A stretch of 64,000 bases of DNA, from assembly GCF_030463535.1 (NCBI RefSeq), contig NC_132900.1, forward strand, positions 28,469,956 through 28,533,955, written 5' to 3'. This document shows positions 48,297 to 59,200 of this stretch, piece by piece (position 1 is the stretch's first letter; each line of letters begins with the position of its first letter). A model generated the notes under the pieces. The model ran no database searches. It worked only from the letters and a program-made list of their open reading frames with translations, and was not told the DNA's origin. The stretch is from Salminus brasiliensis (taxonomy: Eukaryota; Chordata; Actinopteri; Characiformes; Bryconidae). The position numbers and the translations under genes were made by a program.

Positions 48297-49258
48297 ATGG
48301 AAGATGACTATGAAGGTGTTTTTGGTATGTTTTCTTTTTTCTACTTCTACTTTTTATTTTTTTTTTTTTGTTTGTTTTACTTCTTTTGTTTGTTTGCCGC
48401 ACTGACTAAACTATACACTGTATGAGGAGAAAACCTACACAATTAAATACTACAAGCAGTGTACAATCAACAGTGAGTGTTCAATTGAACACAGAACATG
48501 TTGAATGTTGAGACAATCATTGCCAGATGTGTTGTGGGAACACAATTAGCATGATCAGACAGTGTCCAGAAATTGGTTCAAGACATTTTGCAATGACTGC
48601 GTTCAATGAAATCCAGGATGAGTCCACAGAAATCAGTGACATGGCTCTGGCCATACCGAGAAAAATGGCCCAATGCAGAGACTCTGAAGCCAAATGCTAA
48701 TCGGCAATTACCTCGGCTAACACTGCTAGCCTCGCCTCAGTCTCAAAGTTATTAAACTGATACCAAACATGATAACTTCACAAAATGAGGTGGAATGTCT
48801 TGCACCCTTAGACATTTGCATAAAAATGATGGGCGGAAATCCCCTCAACAAGAACTGAAAGACCCTTAGCTGGCCTTCAAAAAGGTGCTATACTGGCTAA
48901 GCGGAGTGTTACTGTTATTGTTATGTCATCTTGTACTCACTTACAGGGATATACAGTAAAATATACTTTGACCTGGGGTGCCCAAACTTTTAATGTACAA
49001 CCACTGTAAATGATCTTTGTCAATATGAGCAAAACCAGCGTTCATTTTTCACGTCTTCTTTAATGTACAGGTTTTATATCCAGTTGGGCTCACACCTTGC
49101 TGATAGGCATCGGGGGGTTCAATATGTTCCTCACACTCATCGTCACATACTTGGAAATAGATTTGAGTAAAAGAGTTAAGAAGTTTGAAAACAGAATGTC
49201 TGAAATCAGAAGACACCAACGGTGTGATGACAGCGAATGTGAAAGCTGGTGGTTTTAA
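48297..49258 (+). CDS. Possible small single-pass membrane protein gene, 71 aa, two coding exons
   Basis: Not recognised by family. Coding exons are 48297-48324 (MEDDYEGVF plus one base) and 49071-49258. Both are bounded by good splice sites: a long pyrimidine tract ending CCATTAG, donor GTATGT, and acceptor TTTAATGTACAG. The phases agree. Exon 2 reads FISSWAHTLL, then a hydrophobic run to about residue 38, a basic and possibly helical stretch (LSKRVKKFEN), then CDDSECESWWF and TAA. The acidic N-terminus and basic flank after the membrane segment suggest an N-outside orientation. A probable 5' UTR exon ends at 48181 before GTAAGT, and AATAAA lies at 49400-49405. The short acidic-tyrosine start plus membrane exon also resembles the beginning of a lectin-like or TNF-type receptor or ligand, but I found no downstream domain exons. 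Confidence 0.4.
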
Positions 49259-49295
49259 AGCTAAGCAAATGTAATTTTGCCTTTTTCTGTGTATA

Positions 49296-49348
<53 letters not shown>
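49296..49348. repeat. TA microsatellite
   Basis: About 26 TA units with one interruption lie just after the stop of the possible small membrane protein gene, so within its 3' UTR if that gene is real. Confidence 0.9.
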
Positions 49349-49349
<1 letters not shown>

Positions 49350-49399
49350 TCCTTCTATGCAAATATTAATAGCGCTTAGGTCAAAACATACGTGGCTGT

Positions 49400-49405
49400 A
49401 ATAAA
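49400..49405 (+). terminator. Possible polyadenylation signal of the small membrane protein gene
   Basis: AATAAA lies about 140 bases after the TAA at 49256-49258 on the same strand. AATAAA is frequent in AT-rich sequence, so its position is the only support. Confidence 0.3.
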
Positions 49406-52104
49406 GGTACTGATTCACAATGAGCTCAGTTTTCTCTTTTCCTTTTTGTTTTAAACAATCTGGCAATAATAGTAAGAACAGTGCTGCTGTGGCTTCTTTG
49501 CATGATGGAAACCAGCACGAGCTCTTATCTACATGTCAGAGCACACGTGTAATGAGATGCTTCATTAGTCAACCTGGGGTTTCCACAGCGCTCACCGGCT
49601 GCTGAAAAATAATCTTAATTGTTGGTAAGAGCATTCAGATGACCTTATCATGGCCTTATCAACAGAGAAGCCTGTGGGTGACCAGAGCCTTCAGTGTGAG
49701 TGCAGTTAGTAACTCCTGATAAAACTCTGTGGTGCTGCGCAGGCTGTAACGTAGCACAATTCAGAAGTGTGTAAACAACTCTCATTGACAGCTAGCCAGG
49801 CAAAAGCTTGGCCTCCACATGGCGGGGTTAGTTATAATGTGGTGTTGAAACCAAGCCGCCCCAAATAAACAATGCGAGAAGTCCATATCTCCTCATTGAG
49901 ACTCAGGAGAGTTCATTGTTTGCCAGTTTTTCTCCACAAATGTAAAGATTTATTCTTTTTATTTTTTACTTTCTGTTTGCATCCACTGATTTTTTAGCTA
50001 CTGTTATGATAAGCCCCTTTGCCTTTTACAGTTATTCCCACCAGTGCCAGACTCACTACTGAATTGTTCATACACATAAAATTAGCATGAAACCCCTGCT
50101 TAATAGCAGCCCAGAACTTTCCACCAGTGCAAAGTGGCCCTGTACTGCTTCTAACATTAGGGCCCTGTCTTACATCCTGTGCAAGGCGCATCATGATGCT
50201 CATCTTACACCCCACCAACAGTCTGTTTTCATGCCGTCCGCCTGTATCGTTTAAATAGCAATGCTTGTGAATATATCTCGGACGTTGTGGTCTTTCCAAA
50301 TTTGGTGTATCCAGGTCCATTTCTGGCATATTGCTGTGTATCTTGGCAGTGAATTGTCAACACAGTCGCGTGCAGCCCAACGCTTGTACACTAAAATAGC
50401 AACCCACCAAAGTCAGACCACACCTGGCCCTTAAAGGGAATGGCGAATGACACGCTGATTGGTTTATTGAACGTTACTCCCAAAACACACCCATGATTAA
50501 TAAGGAGACTTAGTACATGACTTTTGTGCGTTTTGAGCCGAGCAAGGCGAACTTTTACATTTACTCACCTTGCTCAAAAGCTTAAGCATTGAACTACATT
50601 ATTGAACAAACACCCAAAAGTGTTAGGCTGTGCCTCGCTCTGTCCTGCATTATGTCATGCTATTCTTCGGTAACCACCCAAATGTGGCACAAATTAATCT
50701 ATGTGGTAATTAAAAAAAGCCACAATCACCGTCACAATTACTTTCACACATGGACGGCGTGCGGTGGCCTTTAGAATCAGTTTATTTTGAAGTAGAATGC
50801 TAGTGGACACTATTGTGAGGGAAGAGCTGTTAAGAGCTGGGGAAAAGAAGAAAACATGCATGCCAACTTGAGCGCTAGTTAGCTAAAGTACAACGTATTA
50901 AGCTATACGTGCAGCAATATGTGCAGCAACCTGAGGGTCTGTGTCATTTTAACGTGCAAAAACAAATGGATTATGAAAAATATTAAGTCCAACTTAATTT
51001 TGGTTAAATTTGACAGTAATTTCAAAATAGCTTGCTAGGACAATTGAGGCTGAAAAGAAAAAGCTGTAGCATGATGAGGGCATTCAGCATTGTAGGTCCA
51101 CTGCGGAAGCCTTGGTTTGACTGACTGACTGACCCCATGGACTCTGAGAGCGAAATGGGACTGACTTACTGCATTATCAGCCTGCTGGACATTGGGGAAC
51201 GGTCTCAGGTGGTTCACCATAACAGGCTGAAACCATACATCCCACCGCTGCCACCAATGTAACCAAGCTTCACAAGGGTTTGCCTAATAAACCTGATATT
51301 CACTGAAATAAGAAACGTAAATGGACACCACAGAACTTCAACTTTTACAGAACTTCCTACAGCACCCCTAACAGGACATTCACTGCACAAACACATTTAG
51401 TAACATATTCTGCCGCTAGAAAGGACTGTTACACTCACATAGCATCACCATTACTAAAGATGAGTGTGTTAATATTAATACTACATTAATATTTCCCGGC
51501 ACGGCCTCGCAGAATTCCAGCAGGCCTTAAATCTTGTGATTGAGTAACAGCTGGCCTCTTTGTCATTCTATTCCTCATCACATTCCTCGTTCCTTCACCT
51601 TGGAACCAAGCTGTGTGTTAGCATGTTTCTCACTGTGAGGAAAAAAGGTTAGCCTCCACCATTATTATACCAACTCAAATAAACTAAATCAGCACACACA
51701 GCTCCAAAACAACATGGATGTAGTCCATTAATCAAACGTCTGAGGCTCAGTTAGCTAGCTAGCTTATTTAGTCTTATGCTGGAGCTGCTATAGGCTAATC
51801 TTGCTTACAGCATTGTGCAAACTGGATGCCTAATTAATCACACACATACCCTAAACCACATTTACTAGCTGAGTAATCTCAAAACAGCCTGGCCTATGTG
51901 GATTCTGACACTTAGGCCTCAAGATGGCCGCTAGTTCCGTTTTTAGCTATATGCTGTATTTTGATTCTGGTACAGGATGTAAAATGCATTCTGTACTACG
52001 TCTTAAATCACAGAACTCAGTCCACTAGAGATTACTCAGCACCTTAACGTAACGATTTGAGCCAAGTGTGTAATGATTTAGCCGTGTATTTTCCCATTAT
52101 GCTA
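49406..52104. other. Intergenic; one likely dispersed repeat at about 50150-50760
   Basis: The block from AGGGCCCTGTCTTACATCCT onward resembles a common teleost repeat (GCGCAAGGCGC type), but boundaries are unclear. No gene was recognised in the rest. Confidence 0.35.
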
Positions 52105-52891
52105 CAGTGTATCCCAAAAGTGAGCACACCCCTCACATTTCTGCAGATATTTAAGTATATCTTTTCATGGGACAACACTGACAAAATGAAAAGTAGTCTG
52201 TGTGCAGCTTATATAACAGTGTAAATTTACTCTTCCCTCAAAATAACTCAATATACAGCCATTGATGTCTAAACCACCGGCAACGAAAGTGAGTACTACA
52301 CCCCTAAATGTCCAAATTGAGCACTGCCTGTCATTTTCCCTCCAAAATGTCATGTGACTCGTTAGTATTACTAGGTCTCAGGTGTGCATAGGGAGCAGGT
52401 GTGTTCAATTTTGTAGTACAGCTCTCACACTCTCTCATACTGGTCACTGAAAGTTCCAACATGGCACCTCATGGCAAAGAACTCTCTGAGGATTTTAAAA
52501 GACGAATTGTTGCGCTACATGAAGAAGGCCAAGGCTACAAGAAGATTGCCAACACCCTGAAACTGAGCTGCAGCACAGTGGCCAAGATCATCCAGCGTTT
52601 TAAAAGAGCAGGGTCCACTCAGAACAGACCTCGCGTTGGTCGTCCAAAGAAGCTCAGTGCACGTGCTCAGCGTCACATCCAAATGCTGTCTTTGAAAGAT
52701 AGGTGCAGAAGTGCTGTCAGCAATGCTGCAGAGATTGAAGAGGTGGGGGGTCAGCCTGTCAGTGCTCAGACCATACGCCGCACACTACATCAAATTGTTC
52801 TGCAAAGTGTCATTTTGTCAGTGTTGTCCCATGAAAAGATATACTTAAATATCTGCAGAAATGTGGGTGTACTCATTTTTGTGATACACTG
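52105..52891 (+). mobile_element. Internally deleted Tc1-like transposon with about 80-base inverted ends
   Basis: The left end (CAGTGTATCCCAAAAGTGAG) and inverse right end (CATTTTTGTGATACACTG) share about 80 bases, including TGCAGATATTTAAGTATATC and GGGACAACACTGACAAAATG. A TA precedes the left end, as expected for Tc1/mariner target choice. The right flank is TG followed by an AT microsatellite. At about 787 bases it is half the usual Tc1 length. Confidence 0.85.
52461..52796 (+). pseudogene. Truncated Tc1 transposase: DNA-binding half only
   Basis: The open frame from ATG 52461 reads MAPHGKELSEDFKRR, then HTH segments (GYKKIANTLKLSCSTVAKII) and RVGRPKKLS, the GRPR-type hook. The paired DNA-binding domain continues to SAQTIRRTLHQI, about 112 residues. 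Full transposases are near 340 residues, so the catalytic DDE domain is entirely deleted. The frame runs on through the right inverted end and the AT microsatellite to 52964. The HTH part has no stop codon. Confidence 0.85.
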
Positions 52892-52896
52892 TGTGA

Positions 52897-52955
<59 letters not shown>
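52897..52955. repeat. AT microsatellite
   Basis: About 29 perfect AT units directly follow the Tc1-like element. Confidence 0.9.
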
Positions 52956-52956
<1 letters not shown>

Positions 52957-55900
52957 CTTCATAGCTCCAGTGCAAAACTAAAGTAGCACATTTCAGATGC
53001 CAAACATGTCCTGGCTGCATTTTAGGCAAATTTTCTTTCTGAGCTTCTTTCCTTTCACTGAACTAAGATGTAGGGAGTCTCCTGTAGAAGAAGAGCCAAA
53101 GCATACAAAGTAGAGCCAGTGCCATCAACACACATTCTTACAGGGCTTACAACAGGCAGGACAACACGCCTCACTTTACCTCCAGGTAAGAGGAAAAAGA
53201 AGGGCACTGATTAAAGAGTCTAATATAAAAAACGTGGTAATTTTGTGGTAACTTAATGAGGTGAATTTCCGGACGCTTGTTCTGAACAAAGGCAAACTGC
53301 TTCTTGACATGTTTGTCTCTGCAACTGGATCATTATCTTCTAAGAAATCACGCAACAGTGCAACACTAAAGTGAGTGATTCATACACAAAGAACAGGCCT
53401 ATGATTAACCTATGCAAAGCCCTCTCCATCACTCCGTCTGTTTATCCTTTATGCCATGTCATTGGCTAGATCATCTTATTTGAAGAAAAACTAAAAGAAA
53501 AGGTTATTTTATGAAACATTTATGAAATCACATTAGTTTATTAGTGTGATTAACATTCATAACATTTAACAGAAAAAGTTATATATAAAAACAGGTTGAA
53601 CCTAACTGAAATCATATAATGCAGTATTTCACTAATTTCACAGTCTGAAACAGTTGTGACCTCTGCCAGAAAATAAAAGCTTAAAAAAAAACAAGGGGAA
53701 AAAAATATTTAGTGCCCCTTTAGTGCATGTAATATTTAATAATACTTGTAAACAAATACACATTTAGCACTGTAGTATAAAATGACTGTAGTATAAAATT
53801 AAGAAAAGGTTAGTTAATATAAATGGTATAATATCAGTTTATGTTTATATGTAAACACGTTCAAACTGAACATGAAATTAGACTTAAACCAACAAACCTG
53901 ATGTAGCATCAGCATGTAACTGACTAAAGTTTAAAATTGACAAAAACTGGGTGTGTGATAACTCGCCATGGTTGCATCAGTTTGCGTATATACTGATTTT
54001 TTTAAAAATCCATTAAATACAGCCATACACACGTAACAAACATGTTTTACGTATCCATGTTTCTGCATTTTTGCCCAGTTTTGCAGTCAATTTAAGCAGA
54101 ATGAGCCAACAGTAATTGTAAAATTTATAGCGTTTATGTTCCAAAGGAAGGAAGAGAGTGTGACCTATGTTTTACCCGGTGAGTTAATATGATTGCGCCA
54201 TTGGCTTAAAACCCACTTTGAGAAGCAACCAAACACTTCCCGTAGTTTTTCACCTGACTGAGACGGCTGTGGAGAATTCTCGCCAACTCCTCAACTCGTC
54301 AGCACTGAACTGCTTCCATTATGTGAGTTAAATGGGGTTTTTAGAATTGTTCTCATCAGTCTCTTTGCCTGACCTGGGTTCAAATGTTCTTCATGGGCCA
54401 TGCTAATTAGAACGTGTGGAAAATCACCTCAAATAGTTTATTAAATTTGATTAAAATTTGGTAGGAAACAATCACAAAATTTCACAACTTATTGTGATAA
54501 ATATTCAGATAAATAAAAACAATGAATACACAAACATGCCTTTGGAAATATCATATTTTACCAAATATTTTGGTAAATTTCAGATTTGTTTAAATGATGG
54601 AATACACAAATCTGATATCAAGTAGTCTCAAATGTTGACCAGTTTTTGGGGATAATTTTGGATTTTAAATAAAAAGGAATATTAATATTACCAATTACTA
54701 CTCATTTTTTTATTTTTTATTTTAAATAAATACATTTAAAATGTGAATATCAGGTAAATATTTTGGTGAAAGTTGTATTTTTTTTTACTGAATACACAAA
54801 TCTGAATATCAAGAAGTCTAATTTTTTTTTTCAATTACTTAGGTTTTTTTATTTATTATATATTTATATAAACACATTTAAAATTTGAATATCAGGAAAT
54901 GTTCACTGATTTTTGGTAAAGAGACTGTTGACAGCAAGAACAGTTTCCACTGTAAATTGTGGAAAATAAAGTGCATACCTCACATACATTATAATCAATT
55001 CCATAATTCCACAGCTGATCTTAATTCCTCTTTACACCCAGACACACTGGCATTTTTGCAGCATGATTTAGCTGCATGACCATTTTCACACTGATGTCAG
55101 ATAGACCCGTGGTGTCCCGTTAGAAACTGATCAGCAGAACTCAATTCTTGATGATCAAACCACGTATAACTCTAAATTTAGAATGCCTGGCTGGTTTAAT
55201 TATGATTGTTTACTCAAGTTTTCTGACAGCTGACCATAATCATTTGTCCAACTGTGTTGATTTCACCAGAGGGAACACATTTCCCCCACACGACTAATTC
55301 AGATTTAATTATCTTGCTCTACAAACAAATAAAACAGACCAAAAAATGAAAGCAGCAGTGTGGGAAACAATGAGCAAAAATGCAGAAAAACATTTTCTAA
55401 TGACTGTCTACAGAATATCCTGACCGATTATTATTGTAGTATAAAGCCAATATGAGCATTATATAAACACAAGCGTATTGCATGGCCTCCATGGTCTTTT
55501 CTTGATGGCACTCACACATTACCCAAAACACAGGATGGTTGGTTTTTAATGTTTAAGATTTTAAGGTTATTCAGCTGCTTTGGGGTGGATATTTGATAAG
55601 TATGTTACTGCTAGAAAGCTGAATGTCACGTCTGTTTTTATTAGCATCATCGGTGGTTAGCCTAGCAAACAGCATTTTCTGTCCCCATTGGGGGCATTGT
55701 ATGATGTATTTGGGTGATGCATGCTGGGTATTGTAGTGACGGATGAATGAAATCACTGATTGGTGAACAAAAACATACAAAATCGTGAATTCAGTAAAAC
55801 TGATGATTACTAGTCCCCTTTTAACCCCTCGGTTCCATAAAACATACAAACACAGTAACGCACCCCTGTTAGATCTGCTTGTGTCACAATTTGTGCAACT

Positions 55901-56119
55901 AGAATAAACTTTACTTGACCTCGCCTTACTTAATTCAGAACACTGTAGCGTTAAATGCAATGTGGGTGACAGGTTTGAAAAGAATGAAGTGCTCTTTGGT
56001 GGTGTTAATGTACGAGTGTGCACTGATGTATGGTCCGACCTGTCAAAAAAGAGCACATTCCACAGTGCATACTTTGGTGAGTGGTGCTTTATCTTTAGAG
56101 TAATGGAAGACCTGTGCTG
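52957..56119. other. Intergenic and 3' flank of the TspO/MBR-like gene
   Basis: AT-rich. Bases 54590-54630 and 54785-54830 share CACAAATCTGATATCAAGTA versus CACAAATCTGAATATCAAGA, a small local duplication. The 161-codon minus frame at 55571-56056 lies beyond the gene's stop and has no family resemblance; it is probably 3' UTR. Confidence 0.45.
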
Positions 56120-56256
56120 CTACTTGTCTGTAGTGCTTACAGGCCTCATCAGCCCCTCAGCTACCCCGTCCTGGAACAGAGGCTGAGAGCGGTGTCTCCA
56201 AATCACCAGAACCACTCGGACTACGAACAAAACGCAGGCCAGCGCCAGGAGAACAG
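56120..56256 (-). CDS. TspO/MBR-like gene exon 7: last membrane segment and stop
   Basis: The exon encodes residues 264-308 and TAG. A final hydrophobic segment ([19 protein letters not shown]) is followed by a short polar, probably cytoplasmic tail ending STTDK. The acceptor is TTTCCACAG. A possible polyadenylation signal (AATAAA on this strand) lies at 55637-55642, about 480 bases downstream. Confidence 0.85.
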
Positions 56257-59200
56257 CTGTGGAAACACACAAACAGGGAAACATCTAAGCACAGAAGTGG
56301 TGAAGGGTGGTGTAGAGAATCTTCTCCTCGTCTCACTAATCAATCTAGCATGGTGTTATCTACCAGTGACCCTGGCCTGACCTTGACTAGCTCAGCCATA
56401 TACATCAGCCACTCTTGGAGCTACTTCTACACTCACCATCTTGAAAAGTCTAAGCTCATTACTTAACCTGTAGAGGTCTAGAGATGTTACTGATGGACTG
56501 TTTGCCATCTGTTTCATTCGCATTACACATATATTTAAATGTAATTACACAAGGATTACACAATTACATAATGCATTTCATTCAATTCCTCTGTATCAAT
56601 AGGTTCAGGCCTGCACTTTTAACACAAACAGGGCAAAAAACATAAATAATGTAAAACACGACTGCATAACTTGATCAAATTCAACAGTACAATTAATAAC
56701 CCCTCAATTATCAAAGGTTTAGGATTCCCCTGCTCATTTAAATGAGCTACAAGTGATTTAGATCAATTTGCAGCTTTGAGTTTGGAAAGCACTTTCTCGA
56801 TTTCTAACAGTGTGATTAATCCTTGCCTTATTCTAGTCACGCCACCTTGTGGTGGTCTGTGGCACAGACGGTCAGTGGGCCTGTAATGCAGAAAGGAAAG
56901 GAGCTGTGAATGGTCAGTGAATAGCGCACCTGTGAAGACAGCGTTTCTGCCTGGAGCCGTGGAGTCATAGTGTCTGCTCAAGCTTCCGACGAGAGCATAG
57001 ATGACAACGGGGTAGACGGTCAGGATGTAGCGTACGTGCTTCTCCACCACAAAGTTCTCCACAGCAAACCTGTATACACACACACACACACACACCAGTG
57101 AGTATGGCTCACTTTAATCAACCAAAAGTGGCAGATATGACATACATAGGTTCATATACACCAATCAGCCATAACATTAAGACCAGTGAAGAGAAGAACA
57201 TTATTTGGTTCCAATGGCACGTGTTCCTATTAAAACACTGATGCTCATGGAGGTCCTACCTCACAACTTAGGGGATTTGAAGGATCTCCTGCTAACGTCT
57301 TGGTGCCAGATACCACAGGACACTGTTCTGGGACGGCTTTTTTAAGTTTTGCCCATTAATCCAGAAGAGCATTTGTGAGGTCAGACTGATTTTGGGCAAG
57401 AGGGCCTGGCTCACAATCACCATTCTAGCTCATGTCAAAGGTGTTTGGGGTTGAGGTCAGACTCAACCCAGTCACGCCTTTAAGGGCCTTTGTGAATAGA
57501 AGAAAAAACTTCCCCAAACTGTTTCCACTAAAGTTGGAAGCATACAATTGTTTGATATGTCTTGGTCTGCTCACGCATTAAGATTTCCCATCACCGGAAC
57601 TACAGGACCCAAAGGCCAACCCATGAAAAACAACCTCTACATATGAGGTGGCAAGGGAACAGTCTTGAAGGTGCTGCTGATGTCGGAAGCAGGTAAAATG
57701 GGCAAGCACAGTATCTGAGACACTTTGATGGCTAGACAACTGGGTCAGAACATCTCCAAAACAGGATCTGCATCTAATGTCTTGGTGCCAGATACCACAG
57801 GACACCTTCAGAGGTCTTGTGGGATCCATGGCTTGGCGGGTCAGAGCAGTTTGGATGGCACAAGGAGTGCCTTTACAAATATCGGGCAGGTGATTTTAAT
57901 GTTATGGCTGTTTTTTAACTGAATATAAAGCAGTGGGTTTGTATAAAGTCCACCCTTGTTCTCGTGGGAAGCCATACAATTTACCCTACTGCTCTACTGT
58001 ACAGGTTGCTTGTATACAATACTTTCATGTACTGAATAACTCCTCAAATGTCCTTAAAGTGTTGGTCACTACATGTTATTGATGGTATTTCATCGTTGCC
58101 AAACTGCCCACACCAACTTAGCAACTTACCATACAATCACTTCCACCAAGAGAAGGCACAGAGAAGCAGTGGCAGCATTAGTGGGAGACACTGATGCAAG
58201 ATTCAGCACAACGGCCAAGTTGAGGAGCGTGGCTATCGTAGTCCATGTCGCATAGGCAGCAACACCATTCTGAACCTGAAACACACACAGACACACACAC
58301 ACGTCCGTACATACCATCAGTTCACACAGCAGCCGAAGTTGCCTGGCTACCGCTGCCACTATATCGGCTGTTCGTACACAGCGCTTCACTCTAAAGCCAA
58401 AAACAAAGCTTGTCAAACATGACTTGAAGCAATTCAAACAGCAGCCATCCGTCATCTCCACCACATTTGATTGTACACTAGCTGGATTTAACAGGAAGTA
58501 GGCTGCCGTAAGCACACACCAGAACGCGGATGCAGCAGAGGTCAACTGGGTGGTTCTGTTTGAGCCTCGCTCCATGCGCTTGCAGGCCGACACAGGAGAA
58601 GAAGATCAGGAGGTAGTTGGTGAGCGCAATAAGAGCTAAAACTACTAGTGCTGGGATCATCAACCTGCAGAAAAGGAGATGAATACGACAACGTCAGATC
58701 ACAGTACTCTTAGTATGCTAAGGCAGCAGTTCTAGTGGCACTTTAAGGCTAATCGAGCCAGGTCCAGTGCCTTAGGGGGTACTGGGACACCTACACATTA
58801 AACCTACGGGAGCTTTAAATGGTAAATTCATCTGTGTTACTATGGAGTTTGGCTTTAACAGATTCCACTCTTCTGGAAAGGCTTTGCCAAATCATCCAGA
58901 AGAGCATTTGTGAGGACGAGAGGACCTGGCTCGCAATCTCTGTTTATCCCAGTTCATCCCAAAGGTGTTTGACGGGGTTGAAGTCAGGGCTCTGTGCGGG
59001 CCAGTCGAGTTTTTCCACACCAAACTCACCCAACCATGCCTTTATGAAGCTTGCTTTGTGCATTGGGGCACAGTCAGTCATGCTGGAAGAGAAAAGGGCC
59101 TTCCTCAAACTGTTTCCACAAACATTAGCTGATATGTTGACTCAGCTGAGATTTCAAGCAGAAAAATCGCCCAAAATGTGCTGGACTCTGGACCTCCAAG

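Noticed and set aside
49420..49605. Possible C-type lectin domain exon (AAVASLHDGNQHELL) for the small membrane protein gene
   Set aside because: It resembles the start of such exons only loosely, lacks the WIGL and WxDG-type motifs, and lies after a stop and AATAAA.
52401..52964. 187-residue frame as a functional transposase
   Set aside because: Only the N-terminal DNA-binding half is present. The last part translates the inverted end and an AT microsatellite.
55571..56056. 161-residue minus frame directly beyond the TspO/MBR-like gene
   Set aside because: The gene ends cleanly at TAG 56120-56122. The frame is not in splice phase with it, has no domain and lies where the 3' UTR is expected.
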